Assembly: GCA_029865665.1 (NCBI GenBank)
Contig: JARXAV010000156.1
Span: 1 to 17,345 of the forward strand
Source: Flectobacillus sp.
GTDB lineage: Bacteria; Bacteroidota; Bacteroidia; Cytophagales; Spirosomataceae
Length of the DNA: 17,345 nt
Direction of reading: 5' to 3'
The first letter of the stretch is position 1, and each line of letters begins with the position of its first letter. A model generated the notes under the pieces. It was not told the origin of the DNA. It was given only the letters and a program-made list of their open reading frames with translations, and searched no databases. Made by a program: the position numbers and the translations under genes. Of the stretch, positions 11,201-17,295 are shown piece by piece.

Positions 11201-12752
11201 TAATACTAATACCACTGGTGTTTATGTAGATAGCTCCATTATTACCATGTACTTGAACGTCTCCCCATTTGTCCATGGACACATATTCTACTATAGAATT
11301 GATACTACCCGAATTGAAATACAAAGCTCCTCCATGGGTAGAATTAGATGACACCGCTGGATTAGCAAAGCCTCTGAAACGAATAGAATCACTCACAGTT
11401 CCTTTCGCTATTAAAGTACCATTGATAGTGATATTATCATACATAGAGTTTGACCGTACCTCTACACCTGGCTTAATATCAAGTGTATCCTCTTTTCTTA
11501 TCGTAATGCTAACACTGTTGTATAACTTAAAATATGAATTTATACCTTGCTTTTTCCATACACCGCTTTGAGTGCTTGTTCCACCATTCAAGTAAATAAT
11601 GGAATTTGTATTACTATATATATTACTACAAGTTTGTGCAAAAGCACTTATATCTTGGGGGTTATTGACAAAATTATTGTTGGCTATAGTTGGCGAAATA
11701 CTATTATTTGCAATTCTTATGGCTCTTTCCTCCGAATTTCTGATAATACTATTACTAATAGACACCCCACTTGTGTTTATGTAGATGGCTCCATTATTAT
11801 TGTTACCTTGAATATCTCCCCATCTGTCTATTGATACATATTCTAATACCGAATTTATACTGCCATCACTAAAACTGATTGACCCTCCATGAGAGTAACT
11901 AGGGCTAGCCGTCAAATCAGCAAAGCCCCTTAGTTTGATTGAATCTGTGGATAAGCCTTTGGCTATCAAAGTCCCATTAATCGACAAGTTATCAGAAATA
12001 CTGTAAGACCTTAGCTCTACTCCAGGTTTTACCTCTAAGGTATCTCCTACACTTATGGTGATTCCTGCCCCTTCCATCTTAAAATAAGAATTTGCTCCTT
12101 GCTTTTGTAAGATGCCATCTTGCTTCGAAGAACCACCAATTAATAATATTTTAGCATTGATATTACCTACAACATTCTTCGTAGTATGGATATATACACC
12201 TAAATCACTTGGATTATTCTCAAAACTATTGGCTGATACACTTGGAGAAATAGTACTATTCTCAAATTTAATCCCAATACCCTCACTATTTCTTATCTTA
12301 CATTTTGTAATACTAACCCCACTTGTATTTATGTAGATAGCTCCATTATTGAGATTACCTTGAACGTCTCCCCATCTGTCCATGGACACATATTCTACTA
12401 TAGAATTGATACTACCCGAATTGAAATACAAAGCCCCTCCATGCGTAGAACTAGGTGACACGGCTGGATTAGCAAAGCCTCTGAAACGGATAGAATCACT
12501 CACAGTTCCTTTCGCTATTAAAGTACCATTGATAGTGATATTATCATACATAGAGTTTGACCGTACCTCTACACCTGCTTCAATTATCAAAGTTTGCCCC
12601 GCTGGAACTGTAATAGTTCCTGAAATAACATAAGGACTTTGGGCTTTTGTCCATGTACCTGATTGATTCCCACTTTTAGGGGTTTGGGCGGTTAAAGTAG
12701 AAAGGAAAAGATGAAGTAAGAAAATAGTTAAAAGCAATAGTTTTTTTTTCAT
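5202..12752 (-). CDS. Giant exported beta-helix / CARDB repeat surface protein (2516 aa)
   Basis: The N-terminus (MKKKLLLLTIFLLHLF, then TLTAQ) is a signal peptide, so this is an exported, probably surface-exposed protein. Residues about 28-981 form right-handed beta-helix repeats: units with GTLIAKG, HGG and NNGAIYINTSG motifs, then the hallmark NCYWGTPSGPYHP near 946. Four units of about 184 residues form two AB pairs, with the second pair almost a copy of the first, and a fifth is degenerate. Next come a CARDB-like beta-sandwich (about 988-1095), an Fn3-like domain (about 1098-1188), eight CARDB domains of about 126 residues (about 1190-2197, each opening with a DL pair as in PDLEVQDI, ADLQVS, SDLKVS), a PPC-like domain (about 2200-2305), an IPT/TIG domain (about 2306-2398) and a terminal domain with TVAYANNGNVDIP. 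Such modules usually serve adhesion or spacing. No type IX sorting domain is seen at the C-terminus, and no catalytic motif is evident. The downstream RHS gene begins 12 bp later. The start is supported by the signal peptide; the next nine bases after ATG are all A. Confidence 0.95.
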   Translation of the reverse strand: MKKKLLLLTIFLLHLFLSTLTAQTPKSGNQSGTWTKAQSPYVISGTITVPAGQTLIIEAGVEVRSNSMYDNITINGTLIAKGTVSDSIRFRGFANPAVSPSSTHGGALYFNSGSINSIVEYVSMDRWGDVQGNLNNGAIYINTSGVSITKCKIRNSEGIGIKFENSTISPSVSANSFENNPSDLGVYIHTTKNVVGNINAKILLIGGSSKQDGILQKQGANSYFKMEGAGITISVGDTLEVKPGVELRSYSISDNLSINGTLIAKGLSTDSIKLRGFADLTASPSYSHGGSISFSDGSINSVLEYVSIDRWGDIQGNNNNGAIYINTSGVSISNSIIRNSEERAIRIANNSISPTIANNNFVNNPQDISAFAQTCSNIYSNTNSIIYLNGGTSTQSGVWKKQGINSYFKLYNSVSITIRKEDTLDIKPGVEVRSNSMYDNITINGTLIAKGTVSDSIRFRGFANPAVSSNSTHGGALYFNSGSINSIVEYVSMDKWGDVQVHGNNGAIYINTSGISITKCKISNSEGIGIKFENSAISPLVSANSFENNPSDLGVYIHTTKNVVGNINAKILLIGGSSKQDGILQKQGVNSYFKMEGVGITISVGDTLEVKPGVELRSYSIYDSFSISGTLIAKGLSTDSIKLRGFADLTASPSYSHGGSISFNGGSINSILEYVSIDKWGDIQGNNNNGAIYINTSGVSISNSIVRNSEGMAIRIANNSISPTIANNNFVNNPQDISAFVENCATISNNKNAKITINGGYISTNSTLPYPGINSFYLINSSVTVPQTYTLTIEAGTTIEFGSSNPSLDISGTLRAMGTELSPIQFYRNQIGFYNGNISLAASSTGSILSYVSFDKLGGNAGYPALDIATSNFSSSNLTFSNCYLGIRYQGGNAPIFSGSNFYNNRIGIQVDNGRPTFNNCNIYGNTDYGINNTSGASADTVDARNCYWGTPSGPYHPTLNTSGLGNRVSDKVKFKPIRTQPQNGQVLDIGISTVLSPITDCNLTNTADITVRVSNYGNVSVSSFPVSYKVNNGSVVNETVSGASLLPGRTFDYTFTTKANLSTVGNYNITAYTKLSNDSLKTNDTTKVRIDNLPNITAPTSLIPTNGSVGHDIALSLSWSAVANATGYDLYVWKATEPVPTTPLATGVNQINYSLPYGTLSYGTQYNWKVVAKRVSCQATSVLQTFTTRQLPDLEVQDITVPPTATSETDISIRFKIRNVGTGSTGSVGWQDVVYLTDQVDNFYVGSFSNLRALNANESYETASFTFRIPQGVQGNYKVVTKTNYSNSLIESNSTNNERISNNIAITLAPPPDLQVVAPVLVSSQNLFSEDSLTVTYKVKNFGSGPTTKNNWIDYVYLSQNEVLNTNTATLLYSHSNILNLSTSAEYSVRAKTKLPARISGTYYIHVFTDVFNNIFEYNKENNNIGTSLPVNVIQKPTPDLTVGSVTFTADSISNNQLITIQWNTTNNGAITALPSWQENIYISNDAIFNLNTDPMVGSITRNTAINSLSSTVGQQSVNIPSTLQEGNYYFFVKTDAYDGIYENPDETNNISPASSVIRVINTDLRPTLFNVPATAQSEQSIVVQWKVKNDSRGNLINNTWNDKVYLSSNNTFEPTDLLLGSTQLNQLLGKGAEYNKQISITLPTGISGTYYLILVSDADNNIYEKLENNNIEVRPITISLAPWADLQVSTIAAPSIDTVGTTIKIQYSLKNAGLGNIINKSWTDNVYLSPTNNVNETNLTFIGSVAQNRSIASNQTITQSAAFGIPSLPEGTYYVIVKTDINNTVFENTGENNNAKIATSGTQLKVIVVAPPMPIDLSVSGGRILSSTVTAGQSVNIEWSVRNNSTVATSATVWKDAIYLSNSSVLNANAELLATVNINGSLAAGASYTRTATVNIPQTASGTLYLLVNTDKDNQNNDAARGNNTLALSTGGGGQAVVITIPPPADLVPTVFTTSVAQGVAAQPVNVSFTIKNQGTGTTPTDGWVEQVYLSTDVILGNGNDQLIGTIPRSGSLVANATYSVSNSQIFLPSGISGNYVLILKTDGGDNVFERNNEGNNLAFANILINVQQPSDLKVSDINVPVVEQYAGTNTTISWNVKNIGSNTANGFKRDAVYFSKDSLIDATDVLFGILDKSIFLPNQATDNNSLTKTLSNITVGEYYVIVKSDILNSITEINEENNQTIAVGKLKVRVKELPIGSLTSDTLSNNSPLYYQLTIPQNLVNETLSISLKGDSALSATNRMFLSLNKVPDANKYEYSSTIPFKANQEIIVPTLSAGVYYLTSLGNHPSQTKQQVTLFAKIIPFSITSINANKGGNTGSVTVKIEGAKFEKGMVIRLSKQSNVYTATSVYYVDQSKLYATFNLNNAPVGLYTVSLQKSNNSTTQLVDGFEVISGSPGGVDGGSNLFSCSIQNIGFDDNIQLDVVHPESVRRNQLVKITVAYANNGNVDIPVQTRMILSLEKAPINFLPDFAKDLQELILEFKESDGPPDILRAGASGFINIYSKATAPLSFIITK
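6165..9185 (-). repeat. Array of eight CARDB domain repeats
   Basis: At protein level, eight units of about 126 residues repeat in tandem. Each starts with a DL-x-V type strand, has a central W-x-(D/E)-x-(V/I)-Y-(L/I)-S motif (for example WIDYVYLSQ, WTDNVYLSP, WKDAIYLSN) and ends with a GxYY(V/F)(I/F)VKTD...N-x-(I/V)-x-E-x-N...NN motif. This is the CARDB pattern, a beta-sandwich family used in bacterial surface proteins as spacers and adhesive modules. At DNA level the units are well diverged, unlike the beta-helix duplication next to them, so this array is older. Confidence 0.88.
10532..11470 (-). repeat. Long direct repeat, copy 2 (939 bp)
   Basis: This is the second copy of the beta-helix AB pair, covering about residues 428-741, and is separated from copy 1 by 168 bp (11471-11638). 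That 168 bp segment encodes a unique stretch (around SVSITIRKEDTLDIK). The corresponding segment after copy 2 is diverged and leads into the degenerate fifth unit. The frame is preserved because the 1107 bp period is a multiple of three. Equal recombination between copies would therefore remove or add exactly 369 residues without breaking the gene. Confidence 0.92.
11639..12577 (-). repeat. Long direct repeat, copy 1 (939 bp)
   Basis: This is the first copy, in gene order, of a long direct repeat inside the beta-helix region, covering about residues 59-372. It matches 10532-11470 base for base at a constant offset of 1107 bp. Only about two dozen amino-acid differences are visible in 313 residues (counted by eye, about 93% identity). 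Similarity stops at both ends with sharp edges: the first edge follows the codons for GVEVRS and the other precedes AFAQTCSN. The unit holds two homologous but diverged halves (A and B), so the duplication acted on an AB pair rather than on one helix repeat. Confidence 0.92.
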
Positions 12753-12901
12753 ATTAATTGTAAAGGTTATATCTCATTGAATTAGTAGTCACTTCAAGTA
12801 TCCTTAACCATTACATAATAAATTATTAATCAGCACATTACTGTACAATTGAGGCACTATGAAGACGTTTATAAAAATACATAGTAATACAAATACACAC
12901 T

Positions 12902-12935
12902 AAAAAAAAGGTAATAAATTTTAAGAAATTTATTA
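12902..12935 (-). terminator. Possible AT-rich intrinsic terminator or insulator
   Basis: A perfect 10 bp inverted repeat (arms TAATAAATTT at 12912-12921 and AAATTTATTA at 12926-12935, loop of 4) is followed, on the minus strand, by CC and eight T residues (12909 to 12902). This is the layout of an intrinsic terminator reading leftward. It lies about 150 bp upstream of the giant CARDB gene, so it could stop antisense read-through or act as an attenuator if the promoter lies to its right. The stem is entirely A-T, so its strength is doubtful, and an operator palindrome is an alternative. Confidence 0.4.
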
Positions 12936-13093
12936 AACGGTTAGCGGATTATTCAAAAAAATGGAATAATATTATCTTCAGAACCTATAGCTACGCAAAA
13001 TTCCCCCATAAACTATTTCCATTTTTTGAACAATACCTGCTCGTTTTTTTTACATAAGTGCTTGGACAAAATAAATTAGAATAATAATAAAAC

Positions 13094-13114
13094 CAGAAGA
13101 CTATAAGTCTTTTG
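13094..13114 (+). promoter_or_regulatory. Short hairpin or palindromic operator upstream of DUF418-like remnant
   Basis: CAGAAGACT (13094-13102) and AGTCTTTTG (13106-13114) form a 9 bp inverted repeat with one mismatch and a 3-base loop. It lies 70 bp upstream of the remnant's ATG. It may be a regulator site or a small hairpin. No T-run follows directly, so a terminator is less likely. Function is unknown. Confidence 0.3.
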
Positions 13115-13184
13115 ATTTTGTTTCTAAATAATATTGACTAGGCACTTATAAGGAATTAAGCGAAAAACTAAAAAGTTACCTAGC

Positions 13185-13971
13185 ATGGAAAAAGAACAAG
13201 CGATAGGAAGAATTAGCCTACTGGATGCCATTCGTGGCTATTTCATTGCATGGGTAGGTTTGTTTAATACGCTTAATATCCTAAATGCCGTATATCCCAA
13301 TGCTTCCCTTTCGGTCGCTTTTATTGGTGCTGTTTCTGGTATTAATAGCCCTTATTTTTGTAGAAAATGACATGAGTAAAGCAGGAAGCATCAAAGATTT
13401 CAGGTATGTTTCTAATGTGTTTTGGGCGAATGTTAGTTATACCTTTCGGTTGAACGGACAGTCGTATTATTACCTGATTACCTATCATTTGGAGATGTTG
13501 CTTCTGGTTTTAATTGGCTTTTATGGGTCTTATTTAGGCATTTCAAAAACCTATCTTTGGGTATTTGACAAAGCGACTAGCAACTTTCGATTATACCTTG
13601 GATTAGATGTTTTGATGCTGTTTGTTCTTGTTGCATCCGCCTTTATTCCCTGGTTAAATCGCCTAGCGTACTCTGCTCATATTTTCTTGTTTTCCCTTTG
13701 GTACATGACGGGCTTTTACCTCATTATTAAACCACCAACCAGCCTGCATCGGATACTTTCCAACTTAGGACGTAAAACCTTAACGATTTACATTCTTCAA
13801 AATGTTATCCTATGCTCGTTCTGGTTTGTGGGGGCGAACAAAGGATTCATCTTCAATTCGCTTCTTTTCTTAGGATTGCAAATGGGGCTGTTAGGAATGT
13901 TTTTAGTAAATCAGAAAGCTCAAGGAAGGTGGTTGGAAAAAATTTGGAGAAAAGTGGCTTGTTGGATATAA
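13185..13971 (+). pseudogene. Frameshifted, shortened DUF418-like membrane protein
   Basis: A start at 13185 opens with MEKEQAIGRISLLDAIRGY, like the R-x-x-x-(L/I)DA-(L/I/M)RG opening of DUF418 and related membrane proteins. That frame stops at 13370. The next frame (+1) is open from 13285 to 13971 and encodes several hydrophobic helices (LLLVLFLVLIALIFV, then MLLLVLIGFYGSYLGI, then VLMLFVLVASAFIPWL). Near its end is LGRKTLTIYILQNVIL and then RWLEKIWRK, which resemble the DUF418 C-terminal GR-x-(S/A)LT-x-Y-(L)LQS and GPLEWLWR motifs. The two pieces together span only about 260 codons, against roughly 350-420 for the family. An internal deletion plus frame change between about 13285 and 13370 is therefore the simplest reading. 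The family's role is unclear (inner-membrane, possibly transport). The gene is convergent with the TIR operon and ends before a shared terminator. Alternatively, the second frame may be translated on its own from ATG 13285, giving 228 residues. Confidence 0.6.
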
Positions 13972-14085
13972 TTTTTTTCTAACTTGTGACTATAATTTAC
14001 ATTTGCTGTCATAATAACAGAAAAACATCCCAAGACATTTCATAATAGAATAAAAATAATAAGTGTAGAACTATTTACTAAAATA

Positions 14086-14115
14086 CCCAGCCAAATATGG
14101 CTGGGTTATTTTTTT
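14086..14115 (+). terminator. Intrinsic terminator between convergent genes
   Basis: CCCAGCC (14086-14092), a 6-base loop AAATAT, and GGCTGGG (14099-14105) form a perfect GC-rich stem followed by TTA and a run of seven T (14109-14115). This is a textbook rightward intrinsic terminator for the DUF418-like remnant. On the minus strand the same stem follows the TIR stop at 14134 and is followed by a weaker U-rich stretch, so it may act in both directions. Confidence 0.88.
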
Positions 14116-14133
14116 GTAACGCCCTAACTCATG

Positions 14134-15183
14134 TCATTTACCCATCTGAATATCAATATTTCCTGATTTAGGATAGTAATGCTCTTTCACTGGTTTTAGC
14201 CCTTTCTTTTGGAAATGTAGGACGTAAGATTCTTTTTGAAACCGATAAGGTAAAGTACAATTAAATCTACCAAAATCATCTGCAATAATACTTGTGTCAT
14301 TATCAATACTAATGGATACTCCTGAAATTGGATCGCCTTCAGAGGTTTTGACATTACCCGTAATTATGCCTAAACTACCATCTGGAATGAGGTTGAGATG
14401 AAGGTTTTTATTTAATACTACTGAATCAGACTCCAGTTTCCAGTAATCTGTGCTAAGTTTTATTGCGACTTTTTCACCTTTGGACGATGCAGCAAGCTGC
14501 TTAAATGTAACCTCACCATTCGCAAGTACTTGTGCAGTTTCTTCTTTATTACCAATGAGTAAAGAAAGCTCCCCACCTTTAAAAAGGGGGTAAGCGTACT
14601 GCATATTCAGAAGAGGTTTAGGCTTTAGAAATACTGTCGCATCATACGGCTGAGCATTAAAATAAATAAAAGCAGATAAAATGCCGACCAATAATGTAGC
14701 GATAACAGACCATAGATATTTATTTTGTTTTTCTATTGGGAAAGGCTTTTGCGGAGCTTCTTTAGCAGGACTATTTGCTTGGCGAACATAATTATAGATA
14801 ATAGGTAGATTCTTTACGTTATACGGAATTATCTCATAATTTGCTAAACTAGGAGGCACGTCATTCAGGTTCATATCTTTGGTAATAACCGTAAATAAAT
14901 TCCCCGAAGTTTTGCCAGAACGCTTACGATTCAAAAAAAATAGCCACTCGGCCTCTACCCAAGAAGAGTTGATGTTACTTGCCGAACTCCCCACAACTAT
15001 TAAATGCGTAGTGCTAACCAACGCCTCATCAATGGCTTTGACGTAGTCAGCATTCCCTAATTCTTTCAAGGATTGGTCAGATTCAAATACACTCAGTCCC
15101 TGAGCTGTTAGATAGTCGTATATTTTTTTAGCGTATGACGCATCAGCACTTTTTCTGGATATAAAAACATCTATTTTATTCAT
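14134..15183 (-). CDS. Membrane-anchored TIR-domain protein with periplasmic beta-sandwich domains
   Basis: The 349-residue product begins with a TIR domain (about residues 3-135). Visible motifs are DVFISRKSADASYAKKIYDY (strand A and helix A), GLSVFESDQSL, LIVVGSSA, and SSWVEAEW at 73-80. The W-V-x-x-E arrangement places a candidate catalytic glutamate at E79, as in NAD-cleaving bacterial TIR domains. One hydrophobic helix follows at about 157-175 (WSVIATLLVGILSAFIYF). Lysines lie just before it, so the positive-inside rule puts the TIR domain in the cytoplasm and the C-terminus in the periplasm. The periplasmic part holds a beta-rich domain (about 180-268) and a carboxypeptidase-regulatory-like domain (about 270-347: ITGNVKTSEGDPISGVSISI, then DDFGRF). 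There is no cleavable signal peptide. It lies 87 bp after the TPR gene on the same strand. The TIR fold is well supported; NADase activity and a role in immunity or signalling are inferred. Confidence 0.88.
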   Translation of the reverse strand: MNKIDVFISRKSADASYAKKIYDYLTAQGLSVFESDQSLKELGNADYVKAIDEALVSTTHLIVVGSSASNINSSWVEAEWLFFLNRKRSGKTSGNLFTVITKDMNLNDVPPSLANYEIIPYNVKNLPIIYNYVRQANSPAKEAPQKPFPIEKQNKYLWSVIATLLVGILSAFIYFNAQPYDATVFLKPKPLLNMQYAYPLFKGGELSLLIGNKEETAQVLANGEVTFKQLAASSKGEKVAIKLSTDYWKLESDSVVLNKNLHLNLIPDGSLGIITGNVKTSEGDPISGVSISIDNDTSIIADDFGRFNCTLPYRFQKESYVLHFQKKGLKPVKEHYYPKSGNIDIQMGK

Positions 15184-15270
15184 GGATTATTTTTTAGTAG
15201 TTTCATTTTGATTAAGTTAGCACTTATGTTTCCCTTAATCGTTTATCATTTTGCCATTATAGCCTCAAGT
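15184..15270 (-). other. Intergenic spacer between TPR and TIR genes
   Basis: This 87 bp spacer lies within the presumed operon. It contains a 7 bp inverted repeat (GATTAAG at 15210-15216 and CTTAATC at 15234-15240, 17 bp apart). No clear promoter matching the Bacteroidota consensus is seen, and no T-run follows the repeat, so read-through from the TPR gene is the likeliest source of TIR transcript. The sequence directly before the TIR ATG is A-rich (CTACTAAAAAATAATCC), typical of Bacteroidota start sites without a Shine-Dalgarno sequence. Confidence 0.4.
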
Positions 15271-17292
15271 TTAAGGCAGAAAAATTATTTCACTTTCTCT
15301 ATTTTCAAGAGACTGCCCTATAGCCATGGCATAATGATTTGTTAAATTGATATCGAAATTGGCAGAGATAAGTCTTTTTTCAACTTCACTTAGAAAATGT
15401 CTATTCATCATATTACCTTTATCAAACGGCCTTTTCGTGGGCATGTAAGAAAAAAGAGATTCATTTATAAACATCTTCATGTTACTTTCATATTGTTGAT
15501 ATGCAATTGAAGCCTTTTTTGAATCATTTTTAAGCGAATATAAATCACCCAGTTTTTTCCATATTGGAATAGGGGCTGAATTGCAGTTAGCAATAGTGAT
15601 TTCAGATGAACATCCATAAGCATTTAGGGCTTTTTCGAAAGTAGCTAATGCTAAATTGAAGTCTTTTTTGATTTCATAGATACATCCCAAACGATAGTGG
15701 ATATTAGCTATATAAGGCTTATAAATCTCAGGATTAGAAATCACCAATCGATCAAATCTCTCAAGTGATTCATTAAGTATATTTGATGAAGCAATATAAT
15801 CTTCTCTCTTATGGTAAAAACCACCTAAGTTATATTGAATCAAGGCTAAACTAGGCCCATAGGTATCTGGGTTTTGTTTGGCTAAAAGTTCAAAAAATCT
15901 CAGAGATTCATTGTAAGCATTTAATGCCAATGAGTATTCTTTTCTTTTCTCATACAAAATGCCTAAGTTATTTTGAGTCTTTGCGACATTGGCATTATAG
16001 GTATTTTGATCAATGCTCATTAAGTGTAGAAAGATTTTCAAAGATTTACTATAGGCAATTAAAGCAAGACTATCCTCATTTTGGATACTATACAATATTC
16101 CTAAATTATTTTGAGCCATAGCCACGATTTGTTCGTAGGTCTCAGGTTGTATCTGTAGTAGTTTCTCACTAATTTCTAATGCTTTTTTATAAGTACTTAA
16201 AGCTTCAGTATATTTTTTTTCTCTTTGATACAAACTACCTAGATTATTTAAGGTAAAGGCTAGGTATGGTTCATAAGTTTGGGGATTATTGACAATTAAC
16301 CTGCTATAAATGACTAGTGCCTTCTGGTATTGTTCTAATGCTTGAACATAATTACCTTTTTCTTTATATAAAATCCCTAAATTATTTAGGTCTCTTGCAG
16401 AATCATGATCATTTTTTGCTAATTTCAAAGCCTTTAAATAATAGCTAACTGCTGAGTTATACTTGTTTTGATTTTGCAAGAAATATGCATAATCGAACGT
16501 ATTGTCAAAGTTAGAAGTGTCCGCAGATACCAATTCTTTATACTTATCTTCGGCAGATTTAAAATCAAACTTAAAGATATATTCCTTTGCCAGAGCTTTT
16601 AGATTACGTGTGTGTAATGCTATAATAGAGTCCGCTTTCGCTTTATCACTTACGGCTTTTCTTATTTCTTTACCTGATTTAAGACTCTCCCTTAGTTGGA
16701 TACTTTCGTCTATTCTTCCTTCTTTAAATAAGGCAATTGCTCGGCGTTCTATGTCGGAAGCATCGTCTAGGTTTATTCGTATAAACTCCTCTGCATATTC
16801 TGCCAATTGGTTTTGCAGGCGATTACGCTCTTCTTGTAGTTTAGCTTTTTCTGCTTGATAAGACGATTTTTCTTTATCCAACGCTGCCAATTTTTTATTG
16901 TACTGCTGGATAATGTATGGATCTGCAACCTTGTAGTAGGCTTGTTTCGCTAAAGCAAGGGTTCCTGCTTTACACAAAACAACCTTTACTTTATTTTCAG
17001 TAGGTTGAGCTGGAAGATTTACTTGCATCTCTTTTTCATTTACCAATTCCCAACCTACTTTTTCTGGTCTGAGGATAACACTCTCTCCAATATCGAGTCC
17101 CTGAAAAGTTAGCGTAAACTCTCCTTTAGCAGAACTACTAATAGAATTCGACAATTCACTCGACTTAATGGAAACACCTCCTACAGTTTTTTTTCCAGAG
17201 TTTTGTTCTGTTACCCAACCCATCAATTTATTTTGAGCAGTACTTGAGATGGAATGTAGTAGTAAAATGATGATAAAGAGTATTCTTCTCAT
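15271..17292 (-). CDS. Exported TPR protein with carboxypeptidase-regulatory-like N-terminus
   Basis: The 673-residue product starts with a signal peptide (MRRILFIIILLLHSISSTAQ), predicted to be cleaved after -AQ; no lipobox cysteine is present, so it is a periplasmic or exported protein. Residues about 21-108 form a carboxypeptidase-regulatory-like beta-sandwich (LMGWVTEQNSGKKTVGGVSI, then SAKGEFTLTF). A charged coiled coil follows at about 130-172. Tetratricopeptide repeats start near 232 and run to about 600. The central ones have an enlarged period of 46-48 residues with a NNLGILY...ALxxYxKAL core (near 302, 350, 396, 442, 488, 534), like TPR_10/TPR_12 arrays. Such superhelices bind proteins or peptides. 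The start codon follows the upstream gene's stop by 3 bp, implying translational coupling, and the TIR gene follows on the same strand. Its beta-sandwich type is shared with the TIR protein's periplasmic end, which suggests a functional pair. Substrate and partner are unknown. Confidence 0.9.
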   Translation of the reverse strand: MRRILFIIILLLHSISSTAQNKLMGWVTEQNSGKKTVGGVSIKSSELSNSISSSAKGEFTLTFQGLDIGESVILRPEKVGWELVNEKEMQVNLPAQPTENKVKVVLCKAGTLALAKQAYYKVADPYIIQQYNKKLAALDKEKSSYQAEKAKLQEERNRLQNQLAEYAEEFIRINLDDASDIERRAIALFKEGRIDESIQLRESLKSGKEIRKAVSDKAKADSIIALHTRNLKALAKEYIFKFDFKSAEDKYKELVSADTSNFDNTFDYAYFLQNQNKYNSAVSYYLKALKLAKNDHDSARDLNNLGILYKEKGNYVQALEQYQKALVIYSRLIVNNPQTYEPYLAFTLNNLGSLYQREKKYTEALSTYKKALEISEKLLQIQPETYEQIVAMAQNNLGILYSIQNEDSLALIAYSKSLKIFLHLMSIDQNTYNANVAKTQNNLGILYEKRKEYSLALNAYNESLRFFELLAKQNPDTYGPSLALIQYNLGGFYHKREDYIASSNILNESLERFDRLVISNPEIYKPYIANIHYRLGCIYEIKKDFNLALATFEKALNAYGCSSEITIANCNSAPIPIWKKLGDLYSLKNDSKKASIAYQQYESNMKMFINESLFSYMPTKRPFDKGNMMNRHFLSEVEKRLISANFDINLTNHYAMAIGQSLENRESEIIFLP

Positions 17293-17295
17293 ACC

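Larger units (their letters stand above)
12753..13184. other. Intergenic AT-rich region between divergent genes
   Basis: These 432 bp separate the start of the giant minus-strand gene from the start of the plus-strand DUF418-like remnant, so they should hold promoters for both directions. No convincing protein-coding frame or tRNA is seen. Exact matches to the Bacteroidota promoter pair (TTTG and TAnnTTTG about 19 bp apart) are absent. The best minus-strand candidate is TTG inside CAATTG (near 12848-12850) followed about 20 bp later by TAATTTAT, which is weak. Two hairpins lie here and are listed separately. An 8 bp inverted pair, ATAAGTGC at 13054-13061 and GCACTTAT at 13142-13149, brackets the second hairpin. 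Confidence 0.6.

Noticed and set aside
10532..12577. Repeats considered as a CRISPR array or insertion sequence copies
   Set aside because: The repeats are about 0.9 kb, in frame and part of one protein. There are no short spaced repeats, transposase or terminal inverted repeats.
11005..12633. Recurrent plus-strand open frames opposite the beta-helix region, some nearly identical to one another
   Set aside because: They are antisense to a clearly coding repeat array and repeat only because the coding sequence is duplicated. They have no family motifs or start-site context.
13101..13136. Possible plus-strand promoter TTTG ... TAATATTG
   Set aside because: The spacing (about 14 bp) is shorter than the usual 17-23 bp, and the second element has a mismatch.
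13054..13149. 8 bp inverted pair ATAAGTGC/GCACTTAT considered as ends of a small mobile element
   Set aside because: The arms are short, no target-site duplication is visible, and the 96 bp element has no counterpart elsewhere in the window.
13285..13374. Programmed +1 frameshift joining the two DUF418-like frames
   Set aside because: No convincing slippery site is seen before the stop, and the joined protein would still be much shorter than the family. Decay is simpler.
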